Shown here piece by piece: positions 35,795 to 43,571 of a stretch of DNA of 64,000 nucleotides. The notes under the pieces were generated by a model. The model worked only from the letters and a program-made list of their open reading frames with translations, had not been told where the DNA came from and did not search any database. The stretch lies in NCBI GenBank assembly GCA_963772335.1, contig CAVYXF010000001.1, positions 1,302,001 through 1,366,000 on the forward strand. Direction: 5' to 3'. The translations under genes were made by a program, and so were the position numbers. Positions within the stretch are counted from its first letter, which is position 1; each line of letters begins with the position of its first letter. The DNA is from CAVYXF01 sp963772335 (lineage in GTDB: Bacteria; Pseudomonadota; Alphaproteobacteria; Rhizobiales; Rhodomicrobiaceae).

Positions 35795-36616
35795 TCAGTC
35801 CGCTTTCGCGACCAGATCGCGATAGGCATGCCAGGTGGCGTGACCGATCAGTGGGAAGGCCACCACAAGACCGGCGGACAGTGTCAGCAGCCCCACGATC
35901 ATGAAGGCCGCGATCAGCGCCGCCCAAAGCGCCATCGGCTTCCAATTGAGCTTTACGGCCTCCACGCTGGTGAGGATCGCATCCGTCACGCCGATTGGCC
36001 GGTCCATCAGCATCGGCGCCGAGACCGCGCAGATCATGAACACTACGCTTGCCAGCACCGCGCCCTCGATGGTGCCAACGGTCAGTAGCGCCACACCGCG
36101 GGTGGTCAGCAATAGCTCGCTCATGAAATTCTCGAGCGGCGGAAAGGGCTGCGTGCCCATGAACACCATGAACAGCAGGAATGCTGTCTGCATCCAGACG
36201 ATATAGATAATGAGAAGCGCAAGGCCGAGCAGAACCAGCTGGCCCGGCGTGCGGAATGCAGCGAGCACGACATCGCTAATCCGTACTCGTCTGCCCTGCT
36301 CGAGCTGGCGGCTGCCTTCATAAAGGCCAACCGCGAGCACGGGGCCGATCAGCAGGAAGCCGCCCGCCAAAGCGAGAATCGCCGAACTCATGCCTACACG
36401 CATAAGGCCAAGGAACAGCCCGACCGCAACGGCAGCAAATACGGCCCCGTAGATGAGGCTGATATGGGGCATGCGCTCCATATCGCGCCAGCCGGCCATG
36501 ATCCAGCGCCATGGCGCTTCGAGATCGACGCGGCGGATTTCGACGACGCCGTCCCCGAGCGCACGATACTGGGAATGAAGGGAGACGATGGTATCCCGAT
36601 GCGAGGTCACAATCAC
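35795..36616 (-). CDS. DUF2189-family integral membrane protein
   Basis: 273 residues from the GTG at 36616, which has GGAGGA seven bases upstream; the frame extends further back without support. After an Arg/Trp-rich start (LEAPWRWIMAGWRDMERMP) there are about six membrane helices, with GFLLIGPVLAVGLYEGSRQLEQG and GLVVAFPLIGHATWHAYRDLV as the recognisable family parts. DUF2189 genes are frequently next to cbb3 oxidase or denitrification genes; the function is unknown. The FixK box at 36719 lies about 110 bases upstream and may drive it. Confidence 0.78.
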   Translation of the reverse strand: MIVTSHRDTIVSLHSQYRALGDGVVEIRRVDLEAPWRWIMAGWRDMERMPHISLIYGAVFAAVAVGLFLGLMRVGMSSAILALAGGFLLIGPVLAVGLYEGSRQLEQGRRVRISDVVLAAFRTPGQLVLLGLALLIIYIVWMQTAFLLFMVFMGTQPFPPLENFMSELLLTTRGVALLTVGTIEGAVLASVVFMICAVSAPMLMDRPIGVTDAILTSVEAVKLNWKPMALWAALIAAFMIVGLLTLSAGLVVAFPLIGHATWHAYRDLVAKAD

Positions 36617-36718
36617 GGCTGCTTCCTCCAGCTTGTCTTTACAAAATTGTAATCCGTTTTGAGAGCCGTAAACAGCTCTCCGCTGGGGTAAGTGTACGCT
36701 GCTGCCGCTCAGGACGAG

Positions 36719-36732
36719 TTGACGTGGGTCAA
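36719..36732. promoter_or_regulatory. FixK/FNR-type box between DUF2189 gene and FixL-like kinase
   Basis: TTGAC-GTGG-GTCAA, a perfect inverted repeat of the FixK type in a divergent promoter. A start at +41.5 (near 36767) would leave a 50-base leader before the kinase GTG; the mirror start (near 36684) would precede the DUF2189 gene. It suggests that FixK feeds back on its own sensor kinase. Confidence 0.72.
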
Positions 36733-36816
36733 GCAAATGATGCAACAAGCGCGGCTTTGACGCCTTGTCACCGGCACGCCGGTGGATTAGGCCTAAGCTT
36801 TGCCCATAGAGCGGGA

Positions 36817-38751
36817 GTGTCAACGCTGCCTGAACCTGGCGAAAAAAAGCTGCCTTTCGGCGCTTCGATGGTTGAGGCCGCGCTCAACTCGGCTGTGAAC
36901 GCCATCGTCATCATCGACGCCGATGGCATGATCTACCGCGGGAACCCGGCGACGGAGAAGCTCTTCGGCTTTTCAAGCGCCGAACTGCTCGGCCGCAATG
37001 TCAGCATGCTGATGCCCGAGCCCTACCGCTCGGCACACGACGCCTATTTGCGAAATTACCTGCGTACCGGAGATAAGCGCATTATCGGCATCGGCCGGGA
37101 GGTGCTGGGCCAAAGGAAGGACGGCTCCACCTTTCCGATGCATCTGTCGGTCGGCGAATTCGCTGTGAGCGGAGCGCGCTATTTTATCGGGAATATTCAC
37201 GATCTCACTGCCCGTGTCAACGCGGAGACCGAAAGCGTAAAGCAGCGCACGCTGTTTCATGCCCTGTTCGACAGCTGTCCGGACGCAATGATCATCTCCA
37301 ACAGCGCCGGCGAGATCACGCTTTGCAATGCCGCGGCACCGCGCATCTTCGGCTATACAGCCGGCGAGCTGGCGGGTACGCCCGTGCGCGTGCTGCGCGC
37401 TGAGGATAGCGATCTAAGCGAGTCCGCGGACGCAGCGAAGGGAGAACTGCCGCCTTACGCGGTACACTTCCGGCGCGCCTCCGGTGAGATTTTTCCCGCC
37501 AACACGCTCACCAGCTTCATTACCGACCCGAGTGGCGCACGGCTCGGTATCCTCACCATAATTCGCGATATCAGCCGCGAGGTGGCCCAGGAGAAAGCCT
37601 GGCGCAAGCTTCAGCGCATGGAGGCGCTCGGGCAGCTGACGGGTGGCATCGCGCATGATTTCAACAATTTGCTCACGATCATCACCGGCAATCACGAGCT
37701 CCTTGAATTCGAAATCCACGGCGACGCCCAGCGCGATCTGTTAAGGCGCGCAAACGATGCGGCGATGATGGGCGCGCGCCTGACCGCGCGGCTTTTGACT
37801 TTCGCCAGGCGCCGGCCGCTCGATGCCGTGCTGGTCGATCTCAACGAGCATATACTGGGCATGATGGAGCTTTTGCGCCGGACCATCGGCGAGACGATAA
37901 ACCTGAGTGCCTCGCTCGCGCCCAACCTTTGGCTTGTGCAGGCGGATCTCAGCGAGATCGAGAATGCCGTGCTCAACCTCGCCATCAATGCCCGCGACGC
38001 CATGCCCGGCGGCGGAAAGCTCATCATCGAAACCCGCAATGTCGAGCTCGACGACAGCGAGGTCGGCGTGACGCCGGGCTCCTATGTCCGGCTTTCCGTG
38101 TCCGATACCGGCACCGGCATGCCGCCGGAAGTGCTCGCGCGGGTTTTCGAGCCTTTCTTCACAACCAAGCAGGCCGGGAAGGGCACAGGGCTCGGTCTCA
38201 GCGTGATCTATGGCTTTGCCAAGCAATCGGGCGGCCATGTCAGCATCTATAGCGAAATCGGGCACGGGACGACGGTGAACGTCTATCTCCCCCGCGTGGT
38301 GGTGGATGCCGGGAAAAGCCGCCCTGGAAACAGCGGCCTCAGTTCGTCGCCAGCCTCCTCCGGCAGGACCATCCTAGTCGTCGAGGATCAGTTGGCAGTC
38401 CGCGAAGTCACCATGCGCCGGCTACGCCAGCTCGGTTATAACGTCGAGGAAGCCGAAAGCGCCAAGGCGGCGATCGACCTCATTCAATCCGGCGCGGTGA
38501 TCGACTTGGTATTCTCCGATGTGGTGATGCCGGGCGAGATGACCGGGTTCGACCTTGCCGAATGGGTGCGCGCAAACAGGCCGGATTTGCCGATCGTGCT
38601 CACCTCCGGCTTCGCCGAAGATGTGGTGCGCAAGCGTGGGGCGCTCGACAGCGTGATGGAGATCTTGCGCAAACCTTACGGGCGCGACGAACTCGTCCAG
38701 GTGCTGGAGCGCGCGCTTCAGTCCCGCACGACCTCAGCCGTGAAGACATAG
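36817..38751 (+). CDS. FixL-like haem-PAS hybrid histidine kinase with C-terminal receiver
   Basis: 644 residues from GTG 36817 (ATG 36868 is an alternative). The first PAS (about 20-130) closely follows the rhizobial FixL haem domain: MLMPEPYRSAHDAYLRNY with haem-ligand His74 and nearby Arg79, then RIIGIGREVLGQRKDGSTFP with Arg94. A second PAS follows (about 150-255). The kinase core has H-box GGIAHDFNNLLT, N-box NLAINARDAMPGG and G-boxes DTGTGMPPE and GKGTGLGLSV. The receiver (about 525-640) has its Asp in LVFSDVVMPG. It should sense O2 through haem and signal to the OmpR-type regulator encoded next to it. Confidence 0.88.
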   Translation: MSTLPEPGEKKLPFGASMVEAALNSAVNAIVIIDADGMIYRGNPATEKLFGFSSAELLGRNVSMLMPEPYRSAHDAYLRNYLRTGDKRIIGIGREVLGQRKDGSTFPMHLSVGEFAVSGARYFIGNIHDLTARVNAETESVKQRTLFHALFDSCPDAMIISNSAGEITLCNAAAPRIFGYTAGELAGTPVRVLRAEDSDLSESADAAKGELPPYAVHFRRASGEIFPANTLTSFITDPSGARLGILTIIRDISREVAQEKAWRKLQRMEALGQLTGGIAHDFNNLLTIITGNHELLEFEIHGDAQRDLLRRANDAAMMGARLTARLLTFARRRPLDAVLVDLNEHILGMMELLRRTIGETINLSASLAPNLWLVQADLSEIENAVLNLAINARDAMPGGGKLIIETRNVELDDSEVGVTPGSYVRLSVSDTGTGMPPEVLARVFEPFFTTKQAGKGTGLGLSVIYGFAKQSGGHVSIYSEIGHGTTVNVYLPRVVVDAGKSRPGNSGLSSSPASSGRTILVVEDQLAVREVTMRRLRQLGYNVEEAESAKAAIDLIQSGAVIDLVFSDVVMPGEMTGFDLAEWVRANRPDLPIVLTSGFAEDVVRKRGALDSVMEILRKPYGRDELVQVLERALQSRTTSAVKT

Positions 38752-39452
38752 CCGACGCCGCGCACAGTTTTGATTAGCTCCGGCGCGTCGGGCTGCGTCT
38801 CGATCTTCTTTCGCAGCCGTCCCACGAGGTTGTCGATGGTGCGATCGACCGGCGACCATTCGATGCCCTTCAGCAGGTCCATCAGATTGTCCCGGGAGAG
38901 CACCCTGCCCGGGCGCGTAACGAAGATCTCCAAGAGATTGAACTCGGCCGTGGTCAGCTCCTGCTTGACGCCATCCTTCAAGGCGAGCTCGCGGCGGGGA
39001 GTATTCAGCACCCAGCCCGCGAATTTATATCGGCCGCCGGGAGCTTCGGAACGCGTCGGGGCCGTTTCGACCGCCCCCTCATAGCGTCTCAGGACGGCGC
39101 GCACCCTCGCTAGGACTTCGCGCAGATGGAACGGCTTGGAGATATAATCGTCCGCACCGAGCTCCAGCCCCACCACCCGGTCGATCATGTCACCTTTGCC
39201 GGAGATCATCACGATAGGGATGTTGTGCTGGCTTCGCACGCGGCGTGCGACGTCCAGACCGTCTTCCCCGCCGAGCCGCAGATCCAGTGTAATCAGGCCT
39301 ACTGGATGCTGATCGAGCGCAGCGAACAGCTCTTCGCTGTCCTTCGCCTCTGACACACCGAAGCCCTCGCGCTCAAAAAGGCGGCGCAGCATCAGCCTGA
39401 TTTCAGGCTCATCATCGACAATCAGGATGTGTGGAGCGTCTCTTTCGTTCAT
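38718..39452 (-). CDS. OmpR/PhoB-family response regulator, FxkR-like
   Basis: 244 residues. The receiver (about 8-120) has HILIVDDEP, the phospho-acceptor in GLITLDLRLGGEDGLD and SKPFHLREVLARVRAVL. The winged-helix output domain (about 145-240) has ELTTAEFNLLEIFVTRPGRVLSRDNL and IDNLVGRLRKKIE...GYVF. Its 3' end overlaps that of the kinase gene, and fixK is divergent from it. This arrangement (hybrid FixL, OmpR-type regulator, fixK) matches the hFixL-FxkR-FixK cascade described in Rhizobium etli, in place of the usual FixJ. Confidence 0.85.
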   Translation of the reverse strand: MNERDAPHILIVDDEPEIRLMLRRLFEREGFGVSEAKDSEELFAALDQHPVGLITLDLRLGGEDGLDVARRVRSQHNIPIVMISGKGDMIDRVVGLELGADDYISKPFHLREVLARVRAVLRRYEGAVETAPTRSEAPGGRYKFAGWVLNTPRRELALKDGVKQELTTAEFNLLEIFVTRPGRVLSRDNLMDLLKGIEWSPVDRTIDNLVGRLRKKIETQPDAPELIKTVRGVGYVFTAEVVRD

Positions 39453-39496
39453 CGGCGCTGCTGTTTGTACCCCGAGTAGCTTCAGCTTAGGTCGTT

Positions 39497-39512
39497 TTCA
39501 CAATTTTTTACA
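39497..39512 (+). promoter_or_regulatory. Candidate FxkR site (K-box-like direct repeat) upstream of fixK
   Basis: TTCACA-ATTT-TTTACA: two six-base half-sites with a four-base spacer (10-base period), as expected for an OmpR-family dimer. From memory, the FxkR K-box is GTTACA-N4-GTTACA; the half-sites match at four and five of six positions. It is centred about 95 bases before the fixK start and 50 bases before the regulator's own start, so it could control both. Confidence 0.5.
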
Positions 39513-39598
39513 CACGATTGCAAACGCGGTGAATACCCGCGACGCGGGCCTGATTAGCTGTCCCAGTTAACAAATCGCGCCCCATGCCGGAGAACCCG

Positions 39599-40309
39599 AT
39601 GTCCCTGTCCTACGCGCCGAGCATCGCTGCCTTTGAATTCCCCTCCTCGGCCGCGGCTTCACATCGCCGTCTTCAGGGAACGCTCGAGGAGACCTTGGCG
39701 GCGGCTGCCCCGCGCCGGGTCGAGGCCAAAGAGTTCGTATTCATGGAAGGCGACCCCACCACCAACGTTTACTGGGTCGAGAGTGGGGCAGTGTCGCTGT
39801 TCAAGATGCTCCCCGACGGCCGCCGGCAGATCCTGGGCTTTGCCTACCCTGGCGACTTCGTCGGCCTTGGAGCGCAGGGAGAGCGTCTCGTCAGCGCCCA
39901 GGCCGTCAAGCCGACGCGCGTGCGTTCCATTTCTGTTACCAAGCTCCACAAAATCGCAGCCGCCGATCCCAATCTCAGCTTCATTCTCTATCAGACGCTT
40001 GCCGCCGAGCTTGCCGAAGCGCGCGATCTGATGCTGACCACGGGCCATCGCAGCGCCTCCGAGCGCGTTGCCTCCTTCCTCCTCGCTCTTTCGCGGCGCA
40101 ACCGGCGTGCAGGCAAGCCGAGAGAGATCGTCGACCTCCCCATGACCCGGGCCGACATTGGCGACTTTCTCGGCCTGACAATCGAAACCGTCAGCCGCAC
40201 GCTGACAAAGTTCAAGGGCCGCAGCCTTATTGACCTACCTCAAAGCGCCCGCGTCATTCTCGTGAATATGGTAGGGCTGCAGCGCATCGCCGAAGGCGAA
40301 GAGCATTAA
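39599..40309 (+). CDS. fixK: FixK, Crp/Fnr-family transcriptional activator
   Basis: 236 residues from ATG 39599 (GGAG six bases before); ATG 39584 is an in-frame alternative. The cyclic-nucleotide-type sensory barrel spans about 25-145 (FMEGDPTTNVYWVESGAVSLFKMLPDGRRQILGF). The helix-turn-helix near 185-205 reads MTRADIGDFLGLTIETVSRTL, with the E-x-x-S-R recognition residues typical of FNR/FixK binding to TTGA-N6-TCAA. The N-terminal Cys cluster of true FNR is absent, so oxygen is sensed by the kinase, not by this protein. Confidence 0.9.
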   Translation: MSLSYAPSIAAFEFPSSAAASHRRLQGTLEETLAAAAPRRVEAKEFVFMEGDPTTNVYWVESGAVSLFKMLPDGRRQILGFAYPGDFVGLGAQGERLVSAQAVKPTRVRSISVTKLHKIAAADPNLSFILYQTLAAELAEARDLMLTTGHRSASERVASFLLALSRRNRRAGKPREIVDLPMTRADIGDFLGLTIETVSRTLTKFKGRSLIDLPQSARVILVNMVGLQRIAEGEEH

Positions 40310-40325
40310 GGCGCCGAGGTGGGCA

Positions 40326-40874
40326 ATGATGGAGCTTCCTGCTTCGATTGCGCGTGTCGAAACAGGGCGCTTGCTGCGATGGAGAGGGCCATGGGCAATG
40401 GTCGAAGACGGTGAGAAAACCCGCTTCGCCATGGGGCTATTCGATGACCTGCCTCGCCTGAAAACGGCCGTGCGCGATCTCACAGGTCTTGGGCTTCATC
40501 CCAGCAATATGTGCGTTGCAGGCGAACGCGCGGCGGTCGAGAATAGCAATGCCGAAGCCTGGGCCGGCCTCGAGCATGTCGCGCGGTTCATTCCATCGCA
40601 GAGCGGCAAAATCGTTCTCAGCGTCATCCCCGAGGCGACGTTTTGGGATGCAAATATTCCAATTCTGCGGGCTTTCGAGGAGGTGCCGCGGCCTCATGCG
40701 GGATCATCGCTGCTTACCGACACCTGGGCGTCGATCGGGGATCGCCTCTCGAAAGGCACCCTGCTGCTCGTAACACTGGTTCCGAGCGTGGCGCTACAGA
40801 ACGAGGCGATGCGCATATTGCTGCGCTACTCCCGCTATCCGGTGCACGCGGACGAGTTTTTGCGCATCAATTGA
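40326..40874 (+). CDS. Hypothetical protein in the fixK operon
   Basis: 182 residues from ATG 40326 (GAGGTGGG just before). I do not recognise a family. The middle resembles ferredoxin-like stress-protein folds (GLFDDLPRLKTAVRDLTGLGLHPSNM), and the C-terminal part (GTLLLVTLVPSVALQNEAMRILLRYSRYPVHADEF) looks like a second alpha/beta unit. It starts 17 bases after fixK and precedes a cytochrome c gene, so it is probably co-expressed with oxygen-control genes. No membrane helix or signal peptide. Confidence 0.6.
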   Translation: MMELPASIARVETGRLLRWRGPWAMVEDGEKTRFAMGLFDDLPRLKTAVRDLTGLGLHPSNMCVAGERAAVENSNAEAWAGLEHVARFIPSQSGKIVLSVIPEATFWDANIPILRAFEEVPRPHAGSSLLTDTWASIGDRLSKGTLLLVTLVPSVALQNEAMRILLRYSRYPVHADEFLRIN

Positions 40875-40922
40875 AGATACCGGGAGCGCACTGCGGCCGG
40901 CTAATGTCGGCGAGGAGGGACC

Positions 40923-41264
40923 ATGCCGGTGAAGGGGAATTCGATTCGCCCTGAATGGGTTGTGTTACTGGCGCTTGCCGTCCTTCTTTCCCCCGCCAGG
41001 GCACAGGAGACTTCGGACGGCGCCAAGATTGCGCGGAAATATTGTTCGCGCTGTCATTCCATTGGAGCCTCTGGCCGTAGTCCGCACCCGTCCGCGCCGC
41101 CATTTCGGCAGATTGCCGCAAAGGGGCATGTCGACGATCTGCAGGAGGCACTTGCGGAAGGCATTATTGTCGGACATCCCGCCATGCCGGAATTCGCGTT
41201 CCAGCCGCAACAGATCGGAGACTTTCTGGCCTATTTGAAAGGGCTGGCCCCTGACGCAAAATGA
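40923..41264 (+). CDS. Small periplasmic cytochrome c
   Basis: 113 residues with a signal peptide (about 1-27, cut near ARAQ). One haem motif CSRCH lies in ARKYCSRCHSIGASG, with a candidate axial Met in GHPAMPEFAFQP, and the class I ending IGDFLAYLKGL. It probably shuttles electrons in the periplasm, perhaps toward the cbb3 oxidase. It sits in line after fixK and the unknown gene. Confidence 0.88.
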   Translation: MPVKGNSIRPEWVVLLALAVLLSPARAQETSDGAKIARKYCSRCHSIGASGRSPHPSAPPFRQIAAKGHVDDLQEALAEGIIVGHPAMPEFAFQPQQIGDFLAYLKGLAPDAK

Positions 41265-41300
41265 ACCGGGCTTGGGGTTAGCTCCGGGGAGAGGCGTATC

Positions 41301-42287
41301 ATGAAGGCGATGGTGCTGGAGAGACCGGGAACACCGCTCGTTCTTACGCAGCGCCCGGAACCCCGCGCCGAGGCGGGACAGCTCGTCCTCAAAGTCAAAG
41401 CCTGCGCCGTCTGCCGGACGGACCTGCACATCATCGACGGGGATTTGCCTTGGCTCGGGAGGCCGGTGATACCGGGCCATGAGATTATCGGCGAGGTGAT
41501 CGGGCTCGGGCCTGGCGTCTCAACCTTCAGCCTTGGCGAGCGTGTCGGCGTGCCCTGGCTCGGCTGGACCTGTGGCAAATGCCGCTATTGCACAAGCGGG
41601 CAGGAAAATCTGTGCGAGAATGCTCGCTTCACTGGCTATCACATCGATGGTGGCTTTGCCGAAATGACGGTTGCAGATGCGCGGTTCTGCTTCCGGATTT
41701 CGCCGGACTATGACGATCTCGGCGCTGCCCCGCTGCTGTGTGCCGGCCTGATCGGCTACCGGTCGCTGGGCATGGCTCAGGACGCCGAGCGGCTCGGCAT
41801 CTACGGCTTCGGCGCTGCGGCGCATCTGATCTCTCAGGTCGCGGTCTACCAGGGCCGGCAGGTCTATGCCTTTACCCGTCCGGGTGACGGACAGGCGCAG
41901 GCCTTCGCCCGGAACCTCGGCTGCGTCTGGGCGGGCAATTCCACCGACAGGCCGCCGGTGGAGCTGGACGCAGCGTTGATCTTCGCCCCAGTTGGAGCCC
42001 TGGTGCCGGAGGCACTGGCGGCAGTGGGCAAAGGCGGAACGGTGGTGTGTGGCGGCATTCACATGTCCGACATCCCGGCCTTTCCATACAGTCTTCTTTG
42101 GGGCGAGCGCGTGCTACGCTCGGTCGCCAACCTGACGCGTCAGGACGCGACCGAGTTTCTGGCGATCGCGCCGCAAGTTCCTGTCCGCGCAACGGCGACA
42201 GCCTATCCGCTCGAGGCTGCAAACGAAGCGCTCGCCGATTTGCGCGAAGGCCGCCTCACTGGCGCCGCCGTTCTCATTCCTTCATGA
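41301..42287 (+). CDS. Zinc-dependent alcohol dehydrogenase family protein
   Basis: 328 residues of the medium-chain dehydrogenase family. Catalytic zinc ligands are Cys in ACAVCRTDLH, and GHEIIGEV carries His and Glu. The structural zinc site is CGKCRYCTSGQENLC. The nucleotide fold shows GIYGFGAAAHLISQVA in place of the usual GxGxxG, a form seen in the group often annotated as zinc-binding alcohol dehydrogenase of FixK/DosR-like regulons. It may recycle NADH during low-oxygen fermentation of alcohols or aldehydes. It closes the fixK gene line. Confidence 0.88.
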   Translation: MKAMVLERPGTPLVLTQRPEPRAEAGQLVLKVKACAVCRTDLHIIDGDLPWLGRPVIPGHEIIGEVIGLGPGVSTFSLGERVGVPWLGWTCGKCRYCTSGQENLCENARFTGYHIDGGFAEMTVADARFCFRISPDYDDLGAAPLLCAGLIGYRSLGMAQDAERLGIYGFGAAAHLISQVAVYQGRQVYAFTRPGDGQAQAFARNLGCVWAGNSTDRPPVELDAALIFAPVGALVPEALAAVGKGGTVVCGGIHMSDIPAFPYSLLWGERVLRSVANLTRQDATEFLAIAPQVPVRATATAYPLEAANEALADLREGRLTGAAVLIPS

Positions 42288-42325
42288 CATCAGAAGGACT
42301 GCGAGAGACCCTGCTCCGCCTACGC

Positions 42326-43567
42326 TTAAGCCTTATTCTTGTTGTAGACATCGAAGATCACCGCGGCGAGCAGCACCATTCCTTTGATGCCCTGCTGCCA
42401 GTCGATACCGACGCCGAGGATCGACATACCGTTATTCATCACGCCCATGATGAAGGCGCCGACCACTGCCCCCACAACGGTCCCAATGCCGCCCGACATC
42501 GAAGCGCCGCCAATAAACACGGCGGCGATGACGTCCAGCTCGAAGCCAAGGCCGGCCTTGGGGGTGGCAGTGTTGAGGCGCGCGGCGAAGACGAGACCCG
42601 CAAGCGCAGCCAGCAGCCCCATATTGACGAAGGTCAGGAAGGTCAGCCGCTGGGTGTTGATGCCCGACAGGCGCGCGGCATTCTCATTGCCGCCAAGCGC
42701 GTAGATGCGCCGGCCGAGCGTCGTGCGTGAGGTGATGAAGCTGTAGACGCCGATCAAGAGCGCCATGACGATCAGCACGTTGGGCAGGCCACGAAATGCC
42801 GCCATCTGCCAGCTCAGATAGACGATGGCAAGGGCGATCAGCGCGTGCTTGGCGGCGAAGAAGGCGAAGGGCTCCTCCAGCCGGCCATATTTCTGAGCCT
42901 GGGCACGCGAGCGCATCCCCATCCAGAACAGGATGGCCGCCGTCGCCGCGCCGAGCAGCAGCGAGAACAGGTTGAAATTCTCTCCGCCGAACAGCAGCCG
43001 GAGCTGGGCATAGATGCCGCCTTCGCCGAACAGGTCGGGGATGAAGCCCGAGGCGAGCATCTGGAACTCGCGCGGGAACGGGCCGATGGAGCGGCCGTTT
43101 AACAGGCCGAGCGAGAGGCCTTTGAACACCAACATGCCCGCAAGCGTGACGATGAAGGAGGGAATACGGTAATAGGCCACCCAATAGCCTTGCGCCGCCC
43201 CGATCGCGGCGCCCGCCGCCAGACAGATCAGCGAGGCCGAGAGCGGATCGAAGCCATAGGTGACGATCAGCACGGCGGCAACGGCCCCGATGAAGCCCAT
43301 CACCGAGCCGACCGACAGATCGATATGGCCGGCGACGATCACGAGCAGCATGCCCACCGCCATAATGATGATGTAGCTGTTCTGCAGCACGACATTGGTG
43401 ATGTTGACGGGCCGGAGCAGCACACCATCCGTCGCGATCTGAAAGAAGCCCATGATCACGATAAGCGCGATCAGGATGCCGTATTCGCGCATGTGCCGGC
43501 GGATGAAGTCGAGCGGCGAGACGGTTTCGACGGTTGCGGGGAGGCGTTCTTCTTGTGCGATGGCCAT
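42326..43567 (-). CDS. gguB: Multiple-sugar ABC transporter permease
   Basis: 413 residues from ATG 43567, four bases after the ATPase stop. About ten to twelve membrane helices and the CUT2 permease signatures MLLVIVAGHIDLSVGSVMG and AAVFIGGASMSGGIGTVVGA. The large size, with an extra cytoplasmic or periplasmic loop in the middle, is typical of GguB/MmsB. It completes the chvE-gguA-gguB importer for arabinose, galactose, glucose and related sugars. Confidence 0.92.
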   Translation of the reverse strand: MAIAQEERLPATVETVSPLDFIRRHMREYGILIALIVIMGFFQIATDGVLLRPVNITNVVLQNSYIIIMAVGMLLVIVAGHIDLSVGSVMGFIGAVAAVLIVTYGFDPLSASLICLAAGAAIGAAQGYWVAYYRIPSFIVTLAGMLVFKGLSLGLLNGRSIGPFPREFQMLASGFIPDLFGEGGIYAQLRLLFGGENFNLFSLLLGAATAAILFWMGMRSRAQAQKYGRLEEPFAFFAAKHALIALAIVYLSWQMAAFRGLPNVLIVMALLIGVYSFITSRTTLGRRIYALGGNENAARLSGINTQRLTFLTFVNMGLLAALAGLVFAARLNTATPKAGLGFELDVIAAVFIGGASMSGGIGTVVGAVVGAFIMGVMNNGMSILGVGIDWQQGIKGMVLLAAVIFDVYNKNKA

Positions 43568-43571
43568 TGGG

